The position numbers and the translations under genes were made by a program. From assembly GCA_913057905.1 (NCBI GenBank), contig CAJXPB010000002.1, positions 1-64,000 on the forward strand: a stretch of 64,000 bases of DNA, in the 5' to 3' direction. Each line of letters starts with the position of its first letter. Position 1 is the stretch's first letter. Shown piece after piece: positions 53,323 through 61,269 of the stretch. The notes beneath the pieces are model-generated. The model did no database searches. It had not been told where the DNA came from and was given only the letters and a program-made list of their open reading frames with translations. Source of the stretch: an uncultured Pseudomonadota bacterium. Its GTDB lineage: Bacteria > Myxococcota_A > Bradymonadia > Bradymonadales > Bradymonadaceae.

Positions 53323-53712
53323 TTACTCTTCTTGATAGGGCAACGTCTCACCGGGGATTTCCGTCGGCTGATCCAGACGCTCCTCCGGAATCAGGTCGTC
53401 GTCGAGCTTGACCGTCAGGTACTTGAGGGCCGACTCCACGAATTTCAACTGTTGTTCGGCGACGTCGGCCGACTCCGAGGGAACCATGTACCGCACGTAC
53501 TGGTACTTGGCGGATTCGAAGACCCGGCCGTCATCGTCGTCGCGCATCTCGAAGGCGAGGTCGCGCTGACCCCAGTCGTCGAAACGCAGGTTGTGACCAC
53601 CCGCGTCTTCGATGGCATCTTCGATTCGCTGTCGAGCGTCCTTTTCTTCTTCGCCGGTCGCATCCGGCCGAAGTAGATAGACGGTTTCGTATTCACGCTG
53701 TCTGTCTTTCAT
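53323..53712 (-). CDS. rpsF: 30S ribosomal protein S6
   Basis: A 129-residue S6, which pairs with S18 on the 30S platform. YETVYLLRPDATGEEE and FESAKYQYVRYMVPSESAD show the family fold, and a C-terminal tail of about 20 residues is longer than minimal S6. The ATG at 53712 has GAGG upstream. Its partner S18 (rpsR) and ssb are not between it and rplI. Confidence 0.93.
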   Translation of the reverse strand: MKDRQREYETVYLLRPDATGEEEKDARQRIEDAIEDAGGHNLRFDDWGQRDLAFEMRDDDDGRVFESAKYQYVRYMVPSESADVAEQQLKFVESALKYLTVKLDDDLIPEERLDQPTEIPGETLPYQEE

Positions 53713-53773
53713 GGTGCAACCTCATGGCTGATAGCTCCGCCTCTCAATCGGGCGGAGCGAGGCGTCGTGTGAG

Positions 53774-54355
53774 TTAACTGTAATCCGTTCCGTTGAATCT
53801 ATTCTGTGCTGATTCGCCGCCCTCTTCGATGATGGCCTCGGCGGCGTCGGCCCCCGCGTCGACCACCCGCTCGATGACGGGCTCTTCGTCGTCTTTGAAT
53901 CCGCTCAGGACCCAGTCGGTGACATCGAACTCCGGATGATCCGGTCGGCCGACCCCGACGCGGATGCGGGTAAACCCGCCGTCTCCCAACTGGGAGACGA
54001 TGTCGCGCAATCCGTTGTGTCCACCGTGGCCGCCGCCGATCTTTATCTTCAGGCGGCCGACCTCCAGGTCGATGTCGTCGTGGACAACCACGACCTGGTC
54101 GGAATCCATCGAGTAGTATCGGGCAGCCTCGGCCACCGACTTCCCCGACTGATTCATCATCGTCTGCGGCTTCAACAGGGTGACCTTGTTGCCGTGCATC
54201 CGGCCGGAGGCCACCTTTCCGTCGAATTCCCGCCGATTCATCGTCCAGCGGTAGCGGTCGGCGAGTTCGTCGACCACACGAAACCCGACGTTGTGGCGGG
54301 TCCCCTTGTACGAGGGACCGGGATTTCCAAGTCCGCAGATGAGAAACCGTGACAC
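53774..54355 (-). CDS. pth: Peptidyl-tRNA hydrolase
   Basis: A 193-residue Pth that recycles peptidyl-tRNAs released prematurely from ribosomes. The family start GLGNPGPSYKGTRHNVGF carries the catalytic histidine, KPQTMMNQSG and VHDDIDLEVGRLK provide the aspartate and substrate residues, and GGHGGHNGLRDI is also conserved. The start is GTG 54355. It follows rplY by 43 bases in the classical prs-rplY-pth order. Confidence 0.96.
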   Translation of the reverse strand: MSRFLICGLGNPGPSYKGTRHNVGFRVVDELADRYRWTMNRREFDGKVASGRMHGNKVTLLKPQTMMNQSGKSVAEAARYYSMDSDQVVVVHDDIDLEVGRLKIKIGGGHGGHNGLRDIVSQLGDGGFTRIRVGVGRPDHPEFDVTDWVLSGFKDDEEPVIERVVDAGADAAEAIIEEGGESAQNRFNGTDYS

Positions 54356-54398
54356 CGTCGAGCCTTTGTGTGTCGGTCAACTCGCGGCCCGTCCGGAC

Positions 54399-55121
54399 TC
54401 ACGCGCCCGGAGGGGCGGCGTCCGGGGTCGGACCTTCCTGTTCTTCGCCTTCCTCGGCCGGCTCTTCGCCCTCTTCGAGCTCTTCGCCCTCCTCGAGTTC
54501 GGCTTCTTCTTCGTCCTCGGCTTCCGGGCCGGTCGGCTCCAGGCCGATGACCTTCTCGCGAGGCATCAGCACGCGGATGACGGTGTAGTCGTTTTCGGCC
54601 GCCGCTTCCACGTCGCTGGGATAGTCGAGATCAAAGGCGGAGAACGCATCGCTCGGGCCCAGGCCGGAGACATCCACGCGAATGGAGTCCGGGATGGTGA
54701 CCGGCGTGCATCGGACCGGGACCTCGGGACGGACGACCTGAACTTTGCCGCCCATCTGCTTGGCCTCGGCCTCGCCGAAGGGCTCGACCGGCACGTCGAC
54801 GACGATCTCGCGGTCGGTCTCGACCACGAAGAGGTCGACGTGGGTCAGCTCGCGCTTGACGGGATGAAACTGGTAGTCCCGCAGAAGCACGTGTTCGAAT
54901 GCCTGTCCCTTGTCGGTCTCCAGCTGAAACAGGGTATTTCGCCCGCGGCCCTCGTCGAGGACATCACGCAGCCGATCCGGGTCGACGGCCACCGGGAACG
55001 ACTCGGTCCCCGAACCGTAACAGACTCCGGGGATCATTCCGTCTCGGCGCAGCCGTCCAGCGGCCCCGCTTCCGGTGCTCTCGCGCACCTTCACATTCAA
55101 TGTCGGATTTTCTCCAGCCAC
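54399..55121 (-). CDS. rplY: 50S ribosomal protein L25/general stress protein Ctc
   Basis: A 240-residue long-form L25 (Ctc/TL5 type) that binds 5S rRNA. The N-terminal domain has VKVRESTGSGAAGRLRRDG and MIPGVCYGSG, and the C-terminal beta domain ends in an acidic Glu-rich tail rarely this long. GTG 55121 has AGGAGG six bases upstream. It lies between prs and pth on the same strand. A 13-base hairpin at 55169-55199 in its leader may limit readthrough from prs. Confidence 0.93.
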   Translation of the reverse strand: MAGENPTLNVKVRESTGSGAAGRLRRDGMIPGVCYGSGTESFPVAVDPDRLRDVLDEGRGRNTLFQLETDKGQAFEHVLLRDYQFHPVKRELTHVDLFVVETDREIVVDVPVEPFGEAEAKQMGGKVQVVRPEVPVRCTPVTIPDSIRVDVSGLGPSDAFSAFDLDYPSDVEAAAENDYTVIRVLMPREKVIGLEPTGPEAEDEEEAELEEGEELEEGEEPAEEGEEQEGPTPDAAPPGA

Positions 55122-55168
55122 TTGTGGCCTCCTTCGTCAATTCACAGATCTCAAATGGCGGCTGGCCG

Positions 55169-55199
55169 AGCCCTCCCGACCGCTCTGGTCGGGAGGGCT
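55169..55199. terminator. Strong hairpin between prs and rplY
   Basis: A 13-base perfect stem (55169-55181 with 55187-55199), AGCCCTCCCGACC paired around GCTCT. It sits between prs and the rplY start. On the minus strand it lacks a following T tract; on the plus strand it is followed by TTCGG. It may be a partial terminator or attenuator. Confidence 0.5.
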
Positions 55200-55265
55200 T
55201 TCGGCAGGGGGCGACTCTTAGGGGATCGTCCCCGGCCCGTAAAGCCTCGGCTCACGCCGCCTGAA

Positions 55266-56255
55266 TCAGGCGTTCACTTCGTCGAATTCCAGTTCTTCCT
55301 GTCCGTCGTCGTCAAACAGCGAGCTGACCGAGGTTCCCCCGTGGATCCTCTTGATCGCCTCGCCGACAATTTCGCTGACCGAGACGACCTCGATGGTCTC
55401 GCAGTCTTTGGCTTCGTCGTCCAGTGGGATCGTGTCGGTCACCAACACCCGTTCGAGCTCCGAATCGGCGATGCGTCCGATGGCCGGCCCACTGAAGATC
55501 GGGTGCGTCGCCACGGCGTTGGCCGATGCCGCGCCCTCTTTCATCAGGGCTCCGGCCGCCTGGGTCAGGGTGCCGGCGGTGTCGATCATGTCGTCGACCA
55601 ACACCGTGTGCCGGCCCTCGACATCGCCGATGACATGCATGACTTCGCTGACGTTCGCAGCCGTTCGGCGCTTGTCCAGAATCGCCAGCGAACATCCCAA
55701 TGCCTTCGAGTAATATCGCGCGCGCTCGACCCCACCGCTGTCCGGCGAGACGATGACCATCTCCTCGGCCGGAATGTCCATGTCTCGAATGGCCGACACG
55801 AAGACCGGGCTTGCGTACAGATGCTCGAGCGGGCGGGTAAAAAAGCCCTGAATCTGACTTGCGTGCAGATCGATGGTCACCACCCGCGAGATGCCGCTGA
55901 CCTCGAGGACGTCGGCGACGAGCTTCGAGGTAATCGGCGTGCGCGGCTTGGGCTGACGGTCCTGGCGAGCGTAGCCGAAGTACGGAATTACCGCCGTGAC
56001 GGCGTCGGCCGACGAACGGCGGATCGCATCGGTCATCGCCAGCAGTTCCATCAGGTTGTCATTGACCGGCGACGAGAGACTCTGGACGATAAATACGTCG
56101 CTCTCGCGGACGCTCGTCTGGATCTCAACCTGAATCTCGCCGTCCGAAAACCGGCCCACCAGCGCATCGCTGAGCGGGACGTTCAGGTAATCGGCAATCG
56201 TCTGCGCGAATTCGGGATTCGCGTTGCCGGTAAAGAGTTTAAGGTCGCGTGTCAT
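55266..56255 (-). CDS. prs: Ribose-phosphate pyrophosphokinase
   Basis: A 329-residue PRPP synthetase, which makes phosphoribosyl pyrophosphate for nucleotide, His and Trp synthesis. Motifs are FSDGEIQVEIQTSVR, the ATP-binding YFGYARQDRQPKPR, and the PRPP loop VDDMIDTAGTLTQAAG. ATG 56255 gives the standard N-terminus DLKLFTGNANPEFAQ; the longer open frame runs into the tRNA. It lies 75 bases after tRNA-Gln on the same strand and precedes rplY and pth. Confidence 0.96.
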   Translation of the reverse strand: MTRDLKLFTGNANPEFAQTIADYLNVPLSDALVGRFSDGEIQVEIQTSVRESDVFIVQSLSSPVNDNLMELLAMTDAIRRSSADAVTAVIPYFGYARQDRQPKPRTPITSKLVADVLEVSGISRVVTIDLHASQIQGFFTRPLEHLYASPVFVSAIRDMDIPAEEMVIVSPDSGGVERARYYSKALGCSLAILDKRRTAANVSEVMHVIGDVEGRHTVLVDDMIDTAGTLTQAAGALMKEGAASANAVATHPIFSGPAIGRIADSELERVLVTDTIPLDDEAKDCETIEVVSVSEIVGEAIKRIHGGTSVSSLFDDDGQEELEFDEVNA

Positions 56256-56329
56256 GGGTAGGGCCCCGGCCCGATGGGATGGATCCGGCAGAACGTGCCA
56301 ATGAGCGCTCGGCGCACAGAACTGAGAAG

Positions 56330-56400
56330 TTGGGGCGCCAGGATTCGAACCTGGGATCACGGGACCAAAACCCGATGCCTTACCGCTTGGCTACGCCCCA
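56330..56400 (-). tRNA. tRNA-Gln (anticodon UUG)
   Basis: The minus strand reads TGGGGCGTAGCCAAGCGGTA with a 7-bp acceptor stem, D arm, a seven-base anticodon loop TTTTGGT giving anticodon TTG, and a T arm with GGTTCGAATCC. It closely resembles E. coli tRNA-Gln. CCA is not encoded. It lies just upstream of prs and probably shares its transcript. Confidence 0.95.
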
Positions 56401-56481
56401 TCAAAGCAGGTGCGAAACGTCTATCGGACGCGCAATGGCGTCCACGCTTGGCGGGAAAAATCCCTCTCGAGCGCGAGCCGT

Positions 56482-56511
56482 TGGCTAGCACGCCAATTTG
56501 AAGCGTGTCAA
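56482..56511 (-). promoter_or_regulatory. Putative promoter of the tRNA-Gln/prs transcript
   Basis: On the minus strand a perfect TTGACA (56506-56511) and TAGCCA (56482-56487) are 18 bases apart, about 80 bases before the tRNA. The -10 matches only in TA. Confidence 0.4.
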
Positions 56512-56522
56512 GGCTTGGCGCG

Positions 56523-57218
56523 CTACTCCGAAGTCGAGAAGCACGCGTCGAAGGGACGCCCCTGAAGTTCGGCGCATTCACCCTCGTCGCAGGGGTGATC
56601 GCCGTCGCATTTCGGCCGGCACGTCTGCTCGTCGGTCCCCAGCACTTCGACGCACGTCTGATCCTGATTGCAATCGGTCGACTCGGTGCAATCGTCGCCA
56701 ACCGAAGCATCGGAATTGTGGGCGCGACACCGCTTGCCGATCGACAGCTCAAAACACGACTCCCCCGACGGGCAATCGTCGTCGGGCCACAGGGTGCACT
56801 CGTCTTCGACCGGCTCGCAGATGCCCCAGGGCTGGGACTCCCCGTCGACCGTCACACCCATGCACGCCGAATCGGGCAGGCAACTCCAATCCGAATGCGT
56901 GCCCGACGGGTCGCACATCTGCCGGCAGCTCCCCTCGAAGCAGCGCTGCCGCCGGCTGCAATCCAGGGAGTTCTGGCAGGCGTCCCCGACGCTGGCCTCC
57001 CCATTAAACGGCGCACACCGCGGCCCCTTCGTAGTCGAATAACAGGTCTGATCGTCCGGGCAGTCGCCCATAAAGAAGGCGCAGCTCGTCTCGCCGAACT
57101 GGGGGCCGGTGTCGACATCCATGCCGACATCTGAAGGCCCGGCGTCGCTCGTGACGTCGCCGCCGACGCAGGCGGCGAGGAGGGTCGATAGCAGGATTAT
57201 GGGGAAGGCAACTCTCAT
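56523..57218 (-). CDS. Cys-rich lipoprotein
   Basis: A 231-residue lipoprotein with signal peptide MRVAFPIILLSTLLAAC. A short Gly/Asp linker follows, and the rest has about 22 cysteines in units such as CPDDQTCYSTTKGPRC, CNQDQTCVEVLG and CDGDHPCDEGEC that recall EGF- or Dickkopf-like modules. The closest in-window relatives are the N-termini of the 1787- and 974-residue lipoproteins. It lies between the tRNA-prs promoter and a repeat-rich non-coding region. No catalytic motif is seen; probably a surface-binding protein (inference). Confidence 0.8.
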   Translation of the reverse strand: MRVAFPIILLSTLLAACVGGDVTSDAGPSDVGMDVDTGPQFGETSCAFFMGDCPDDQTCYSTTKGPRCAPFNGEASVGDACQNSLDCSRRQRCFEGSCRQMCDPSGTHSDWSCLPDSACMGVTVDGESQPWGICEPVEDECTLWPDDDCPSGESCFELSIGKRCRAHNSDASVGDDCTESTDCNQDQTCVEVLGTDEQTCRPKCDGDHPCDEGECAELQGRPFDACFSTSE

Positions 57219-57501
57219 GGCGGCTGGAGGGTACTGGAAAGTGGAGCTGGAGATCCAGCCGGCTGGAGATGATCACCCCCGGGCTCCCATGCGGTCGCAT
57301 CGGGGTGATCGCTGCGCGCCTGCGGCGCGCGGCCACTGACGATCTCCGTGTTGGCGAGGCTTTCAGCGCAGCAATCGATCTCCGTGCTTGCGGGGGACTT
57401 TCAAGCACGGGCTATACGGGCTGATGGACTGCGTGCTTGCGGGATGTGCAGCCGGCTGGATCGTGTCTTTGGAATCGGCAGCCGACTGGAGATGGGGGTA
57501 T
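57219..57501. other. Non-coding repeat-rich leader before element B
   Basis: A 283-base stretch upstream of the Cys-rich lipoprotein gene. It holds short local repeats: AATCGGCAGCCG followed by CTGGAGAT (also in element B), CAGCCGGCTGGA several times, and GTGCTTGCGGG twice. GCGCGCCTGCGGCGCGCGG can form a hairpin. No open frame looks real. It probably also contains the promoter of the lipoprotein gene, but I could not place it. Confidence 0.5.
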
Positions 57502-58048
57502 GGAATCGGCAGCCGGCTGGAGATGCCGGACGGGCTAGATCGGGCGTGAGGCGATGGTCACCCCGGCCTCGCGCCGCGCCGTGCGCGGCGCATCGAACCG
57601 AGGGTATTCTGCGGCTGTCGCGCCGGAGGCGCTCGGCCGCGGAATAGGCAAAGGAAGAATAGGCAAAGGAAAAAGGAGGCTTGGAGTCGACGAGCCTGGG
57701 CTCCACGACTTCGCGGTCGACGAGCCTGGGCTCCACGACTTCGCGGTCGACGAGCCTGGGCTCCACGACTTCGAGTCCGCGCCCCGGCTTCGAGCCTCAT
57801 CGAGTCGACAACCGCCGTTGCCCCACTCCTCCTTATCACCCACAATCTCTGCAGTTCGACGATCAGCAACTTCAGGCTTTGCCGCACTCCCAACGCGAGG
57901 CCGCCGCGCCGCTGAGGCGCGCGGCCGACATCGGGTTACCCGGGCGTGAGCGCAGCGAACCCCGGGGTGTCCCCAGCCCGATGATCCCACCATCCACGAC
58001 CTCGAGTCCGGGCGTGAGCGCAGCGAACCCCGGGGTGTCCAACGCACA
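57502..58048 (-). repeat. Dispersed hairpin-rich repeat element, copy B
   Basis: The reverse complement of this segment aligns with copy A at 42275-42755 along most of its length, with landmarks in the same order. Differences are mainly in copy number: the 30-base tandem has three units against two, TTTGCCTATTC is doubled against single, and the GGGGTTCGCTG motif is doubled in both. The open frames inside (recurring LVDREVVEP) are by-products. It fills the region between two lipoprotein genes. Confidence 0.75.
57687..57776 (-). repeat. 30-bp tandem repeat inside element B, three copies
   Basis: Three 30-base units at 57687-57716, 57717-57746 and 57747-57776, each starting GTCGACGAGCCTGGGCTCCA on the plus strand. 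Units 1 and 2 are identical; unit 3 differs in the penultimate base. Contiguous, without spacers, so not a CRISPR array. Confidence 0.93.
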
Positions 58049-58080
58049 AAGACCCACCACCGTCGACTCCACCCGTGAGC

Positions 58081-58170
58081 CGTCGTACCTCGTACGTCCT
58101 ACGCGAGACGCGGCCACGTGCCACGCGGAGACCGTCGTACCTCGTACGTCGTACGCGAGACGCGGCCACG
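58081..58170. repeat. 38-bp direct repeat, two copies
   Basis: 58081-58118 and 58133-58170 are 38-base repeats with one mismatch, beginning CGTCGTACCTCGTACGTC and ending GAGACGCGGCCACG, separated by 14 bases. The unit contains internal CGTAC palindromes. It lies just outside element B and before the terminator of the 974-residue lipoprotein gene. Confidence 0.9.
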
Positions 58171-58179
58171 CGGATCCCA

Positions 58180-58213
58180 CAAAAAACCCCCGATGGCTCA
58201 CACCACCGGGGGT
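58180..58213 (-). terminator. Rho-independent terminator of the DUF4397 lipoprotein gene
   Basis: On the minus strand an interrupted stem (ACCCCCG-TGG and its complement, 58186-58213) is followed by six Ts. It starts about 24 bases after the lipoprotein stop at 58237. Confidence 0.9.
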
Positions 58214-58236
58214 CGGTTCGGTTTGTGCACTTGGCG

Positions 58237-61161
58237 TCAGTTCTGCGGCGGACCGCACGTTCCGACCGCGTTGTCTTCAGCGCTGGCACTGCAGACATCC
58301 CGTCCGGAACAGTCGTCGTCATTGGTGCAGAACTTCAGGCAAATCGGCGAGTCCCCGGAGAGGACGCAGGCCGAAGCCTTGCCACACATCAGACCGACGT
58401 TGTCCACGCCGCAGGGCTCACCACTCGAGTCGTTGGCGATGTCCTCACCGTTGTCGATGCAGACACCACTGATCAACGCGCTACTGAAGGCGAGGTCGGG
58501 GAGACACGACTTGCCGTCGGCACAACCGCTGTCGCCGTCGGAACCCGGGAACGGGTCACAGCGCTGGCGACACTGGGCGCTGGGCGCCGGCGGGTCATAG
58601 GGCACGCAGGCCTGAGACGGATCGTCGGCACGGCCGAACCAGTGACCGACGAATCCAAGCTGGAAGGTCTCCGGACTTCCCTCGGCGTGCGTGCAGTACA
58701 GCCCCGGCTGACAGTTCTGCCGGAGCAGGCTGTCTTCGGAGGTACCGCTGCCGCAGGTTTCACCTTCGGTTCGAGATCCGGAGGCCTGACAGAACGCGTT
58801 GATGGCGTTGCCGCTGTCGTCGAAGCGTTCCGGGATGCAGTTCTTGAGGTTTTCCGGGCAACTCGGGTCGGTCAGATCCGTCTCGCTGTTGGGCGTACAC
58901 GGAATCCGGCAGGTGCCGAAGTTACCGGCTTCGGTAGCGCTGCACTCGGTGCCGCTGGGGCACTCTAGCGCGGTCGGAACCGAGGTCGAGGTGTCGGCCA
59001 GACACTGAGACTGACAGGTGCCCGATTGGGCGCCACCGGTCTGACAGAACAGACCCTCGGCGCAGTCGGCGTCACCTTCACAGGTTCCACCCAAGTCGCT
59101 GCTGCCATCGGTGGCCAGGCAGCCGATGAAGTCGTTCTCACCTTGAAGCGGGGTGCAGGCACTCTGGATCGTTCCGAATTGCGATTCCGGGTCCGGGAAC
59201 GTAGCGCAGTTGTCCTTGCCGTAGTCGCTGAGTTCGCAGCGCTCGATGCAGATGCCCTGGGCTCCGCCCGGGGCTTCGGCGTCGGCCGGAAGACCGCGGT
59301 TCCAACAGCGAAGCTTGGGGGTGTGGCCAGGTTTGGTGGCGCGAATCGCCGTGGCGCTGACGCCGGTGCCGGCGTCGCCGTGCAGGTAGATCGACTTGCC
59401 GGCGTCCAGCGTGATGCCCTGGACGGTGGCGAGTTGGTTCCCCTCGTCGCGAACGGCGCCGGTCGGGAAGACGTAGACGTCGTAGGTACCGGCGGAGGCG
59501 ACTTTGTACTCACCGACGGCCTCCAGGCCGACGTCGGCCGCCAGTTCGACGGCGCTGGTCAGGTCGGCGCTTCCGCCGTTGACCGGCGCGGCGACGACAT
59601 CGACGTTGTTGGTCAGTCCGGTCACTTCATGGACGGCGCGGACGACGACCTCGCCGCTTGTGGTCTCCGGCTGCAGCCTCGGCGCGGGCACCCGATGGAG
59701 GGTGGCGCCATTGGTGCCGTTGTAGACGGAGATTGTCCATTTCAATCCGCTCAAAAGCTGGTCACTGTAGGAGACGATCGGGCTGCTGGCATCGGAGGCG
59801 CTGGTATCGGTCACGGCGAACTCGGTATTCTGCAGGCCGGGAACCAGCTCGTAGAAGTCGGCGGGGGTGCCGACGCCGGGGGCGGCATCGGTCACGTCGC
59901 CGAAGTTGACGTTGTCGACGAGTTTTTCGCCCTGGTACCAGATGTCGACTTCACCGGCTCCATCGGCCACGTGAAGGAACCGGGCACGGATGTTTCCGCG
60001 ACAGGTCGTGTCGTACTGGAATCGGTCCCCCTCTTCGACCGTTCCCGGCGGCGATTGACACGGCGGCGCACAGAAGCCGAAGCATGTCAGACCGTCGGCG
60101 CATTCCGTGGTCGATTCACAGGGAGCACGGTAGCCTTTGTTTCCGGCTTCTCGGCAGTAGCCGAGTTCGTCGTCGATGACCTGGCACCCTTTGTCTCCCG
60201 AACACTCACCGCGGCTAAACGGTGTGCAGGTCTCGCCGCAGAAGCCGAGACCGGCTTGCACGATACCGTCGTCGTCTTCGCCAATGCAGGTCTCACCGCT
60301 CTGGGAGCATTCCCCGTCGGATTCACAATAAGGCGTGCAGGTACCGCCCTGGCAGGCGAGGCCGGCTTGACACGACGTGCAACCCGACTGTCCCGACTGA
60401 CAGAATCCAGCGTTGCACGATTCACCCTCCGCTTTGGTTCCGGCGGGCACGCATGTGTTGGCGCTGCTGTTTTCGCCCGTCGAGACCCGAGTACATTTGG
60501 CTCCGTTGGGAAACGACTCGAAGAGTACGCTCTGAGTGATGCCCTCGCATGAGGTCGTGTCCAGCGGCCCATTGCACTGACCCTGGAAGCAGACGCCTTT
60601 TTCGGGATTTTCATCTTCGGGAAAGCCCTCGGGATTGACCCCCAGACACAACTGGTTGTTTCCGCAGGCATTGTTGTCGGCGTAGAAGCGAACGCATGTC
60701 GGACCCTGGTTGGAGGTCTCGATGCATGCATAGCCGTCGCCGGGTCGAGCGCTGGGGTCGCAGTCCTGTCCGGCGGACGTACACTCCGGCTGGAAGGATT
60801 CGCAGGTATTTTCCGCGGTGCAAAACGTGTTCGACTCGGTGCAATCGGTGTTTTCGACGCACTCGACGCACGTTCCGCCTCCGCCCTCGTCGTTGGGCTT
60901 ACAGGCGTTGAAGGGACCGCAATCCTCATCGACGTTTTCGCCGGGAGTACAGGAGATCGCCTCGCACTGAAACGAGTCGTTGCAGGTCTCCAGGTCGCCG
61001 CAGTCGTCATCGACAGTGCACTCGGCGATATCGGGCGAGCCCATATCCGCGTCGGTGCCCGCGTCAGAGGTATCTCCGGGACCATCGTCACCACAGGCAA
61101 CGCTCAGGACGAGCACCGCCGCAGCAAGGTACGTTATCAAGCTTCTACTTCGTCGACTCAT
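58237..61161 (-). CDS. 974-residue Cys-rich lipoprotein with DUF4397 domain
   Basis: A 974-residue secreted lipoprotein. The signal peptide MSRRSRSLITYLAAAVLVLS ends in lipobox SVAC. A Cys-rich N-terminal half (residues about 30-385) has repeated units such as CTVDDDCGDLETCNDSFQC. A DUF4397-like pair of domains follows (about 388-570; RARFLHVADGAGEVDIWY and RAVHEVTGLTNNVDVV). A second Cys-rich half runs to the end. ATG 61161 has GGAGG five bases upstream. A clear promoter (61241-61269) and terminator (58180-58213) frame it as a single-gene transcript. DUF4397 domains are found in cell-surface proteins; function is unknown. Confidence 0.85.
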   Translation of the reverse strand: MSRRSRSLITYLAAAVLVLSVACGDDGPGDTSDAGTDADMGSPDIAECTVDDDCGDLETCNDSFQCEAISCTPGENVDEDCGPFNACKPNDEGGGGTCVECVENTDCTESNTFCTAENTCESFQPECTSAGQDCDPSARPGDGYACIETSNQGPTCVRFYADNNACGNNQLCLGVNPEGFPEDENPEKGVCFQGQCNGPLDTTSCEGITQSVLFESFPNGAKCTRVSTGENSSANTCVPAGTKAEGESCNAGFCQSGQSGCTSCQAGLACQGGTCTPYCESDGECSQSGETCIGEDDDGIVQAGLGFCGETCTPFSRGECSGDKGCQVIDDELGYCREAGNKGYRAPCESTTECADGLTCFGFCAPPCQSPPGTVEEGDRFQYDTTCRGNIRARFLHVADGAGEVDIWYQGEKLVDNVNFGDVTDAAPGVGTPADFYELVPGLQNTEFAVTDTSASDASSPIVSYSDQLLSGLKWTISVYNGTNGATLHRVPAPRLQPETTSGEVVVRAVHEVTGLTNNVDVVAAPVNGGSADLTSAVELAADVGLEAVGEYKVASAGTYDVYVFPTGAVRDEGNQLATVQGITLDAGKSIYLHGDAGTGVSATAIRATKPGHTPKLRCWNRGLPADAEAPGGAQGICIERCELSDYGKDNCATFPDPESQFGTIQSACTPLQGENDFIGCLATDGSSDLGGTCEGDADCAEGLFCQTGGAQSGTCQSQCLADTSTSVPTALECPSGTECSATEAGNFGTCRIPCTPNSETDLTDPSCPENLKNCIPERFDDSGNAINAFCQASGSRTEGETCGSGTSEDSLLRQNCQPGLYCTHAEGSPETFQLGFVGHWFGRADDPSQACVPYDPPAPSAQCRQRCDPFPGSDGDSGCADGKSCLPDLAFSSALISGVCIDNGEDIANDSSGEPCGVDNVGLMCGKASACVLSGDSPICLKFCTNDDDCSGRDVCSASAEDNAVGTCGPPQN

Positions 61162-61240
61162 CTGGTCCTCCGACCCGGGTGTCTGACTGTTCGATTTAGT
61201 GTGTATCAATTCCCAAATACACGTTGATTCACAACGGCGG

Positions 61241-61269
61241 AGCATAGAGAAGTGCCGATGAGGTGTCAA
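61241..61269 (-). promoter_or_regulatory. Sigma70-type promoter of the DUF4397 lipoprotein gene
   Basis: On the minus strand a perfect TTGACA (61264-61269) and TATGCT (61241-61246) are 17 bases apart, about 80 bases before ATG 61161. The -35 abuts the stop of the upstream glutathione-transferase-like gene. This is the best promoter match in the window. Confidence 0.6.

Noticed and set aside
57401-57766. Open frame with repeated LVDREVVEPR peptide
   Set aside because: The peptide repeat arises from the 30-base DNA tandem, whose unit is a multiple of three; the frame is not conserved in copy A.
57687-57776. Possible CRISPR array
   Set aside because: The 30-base units are contiguous with no unique spacers and no cas genes are in the window.
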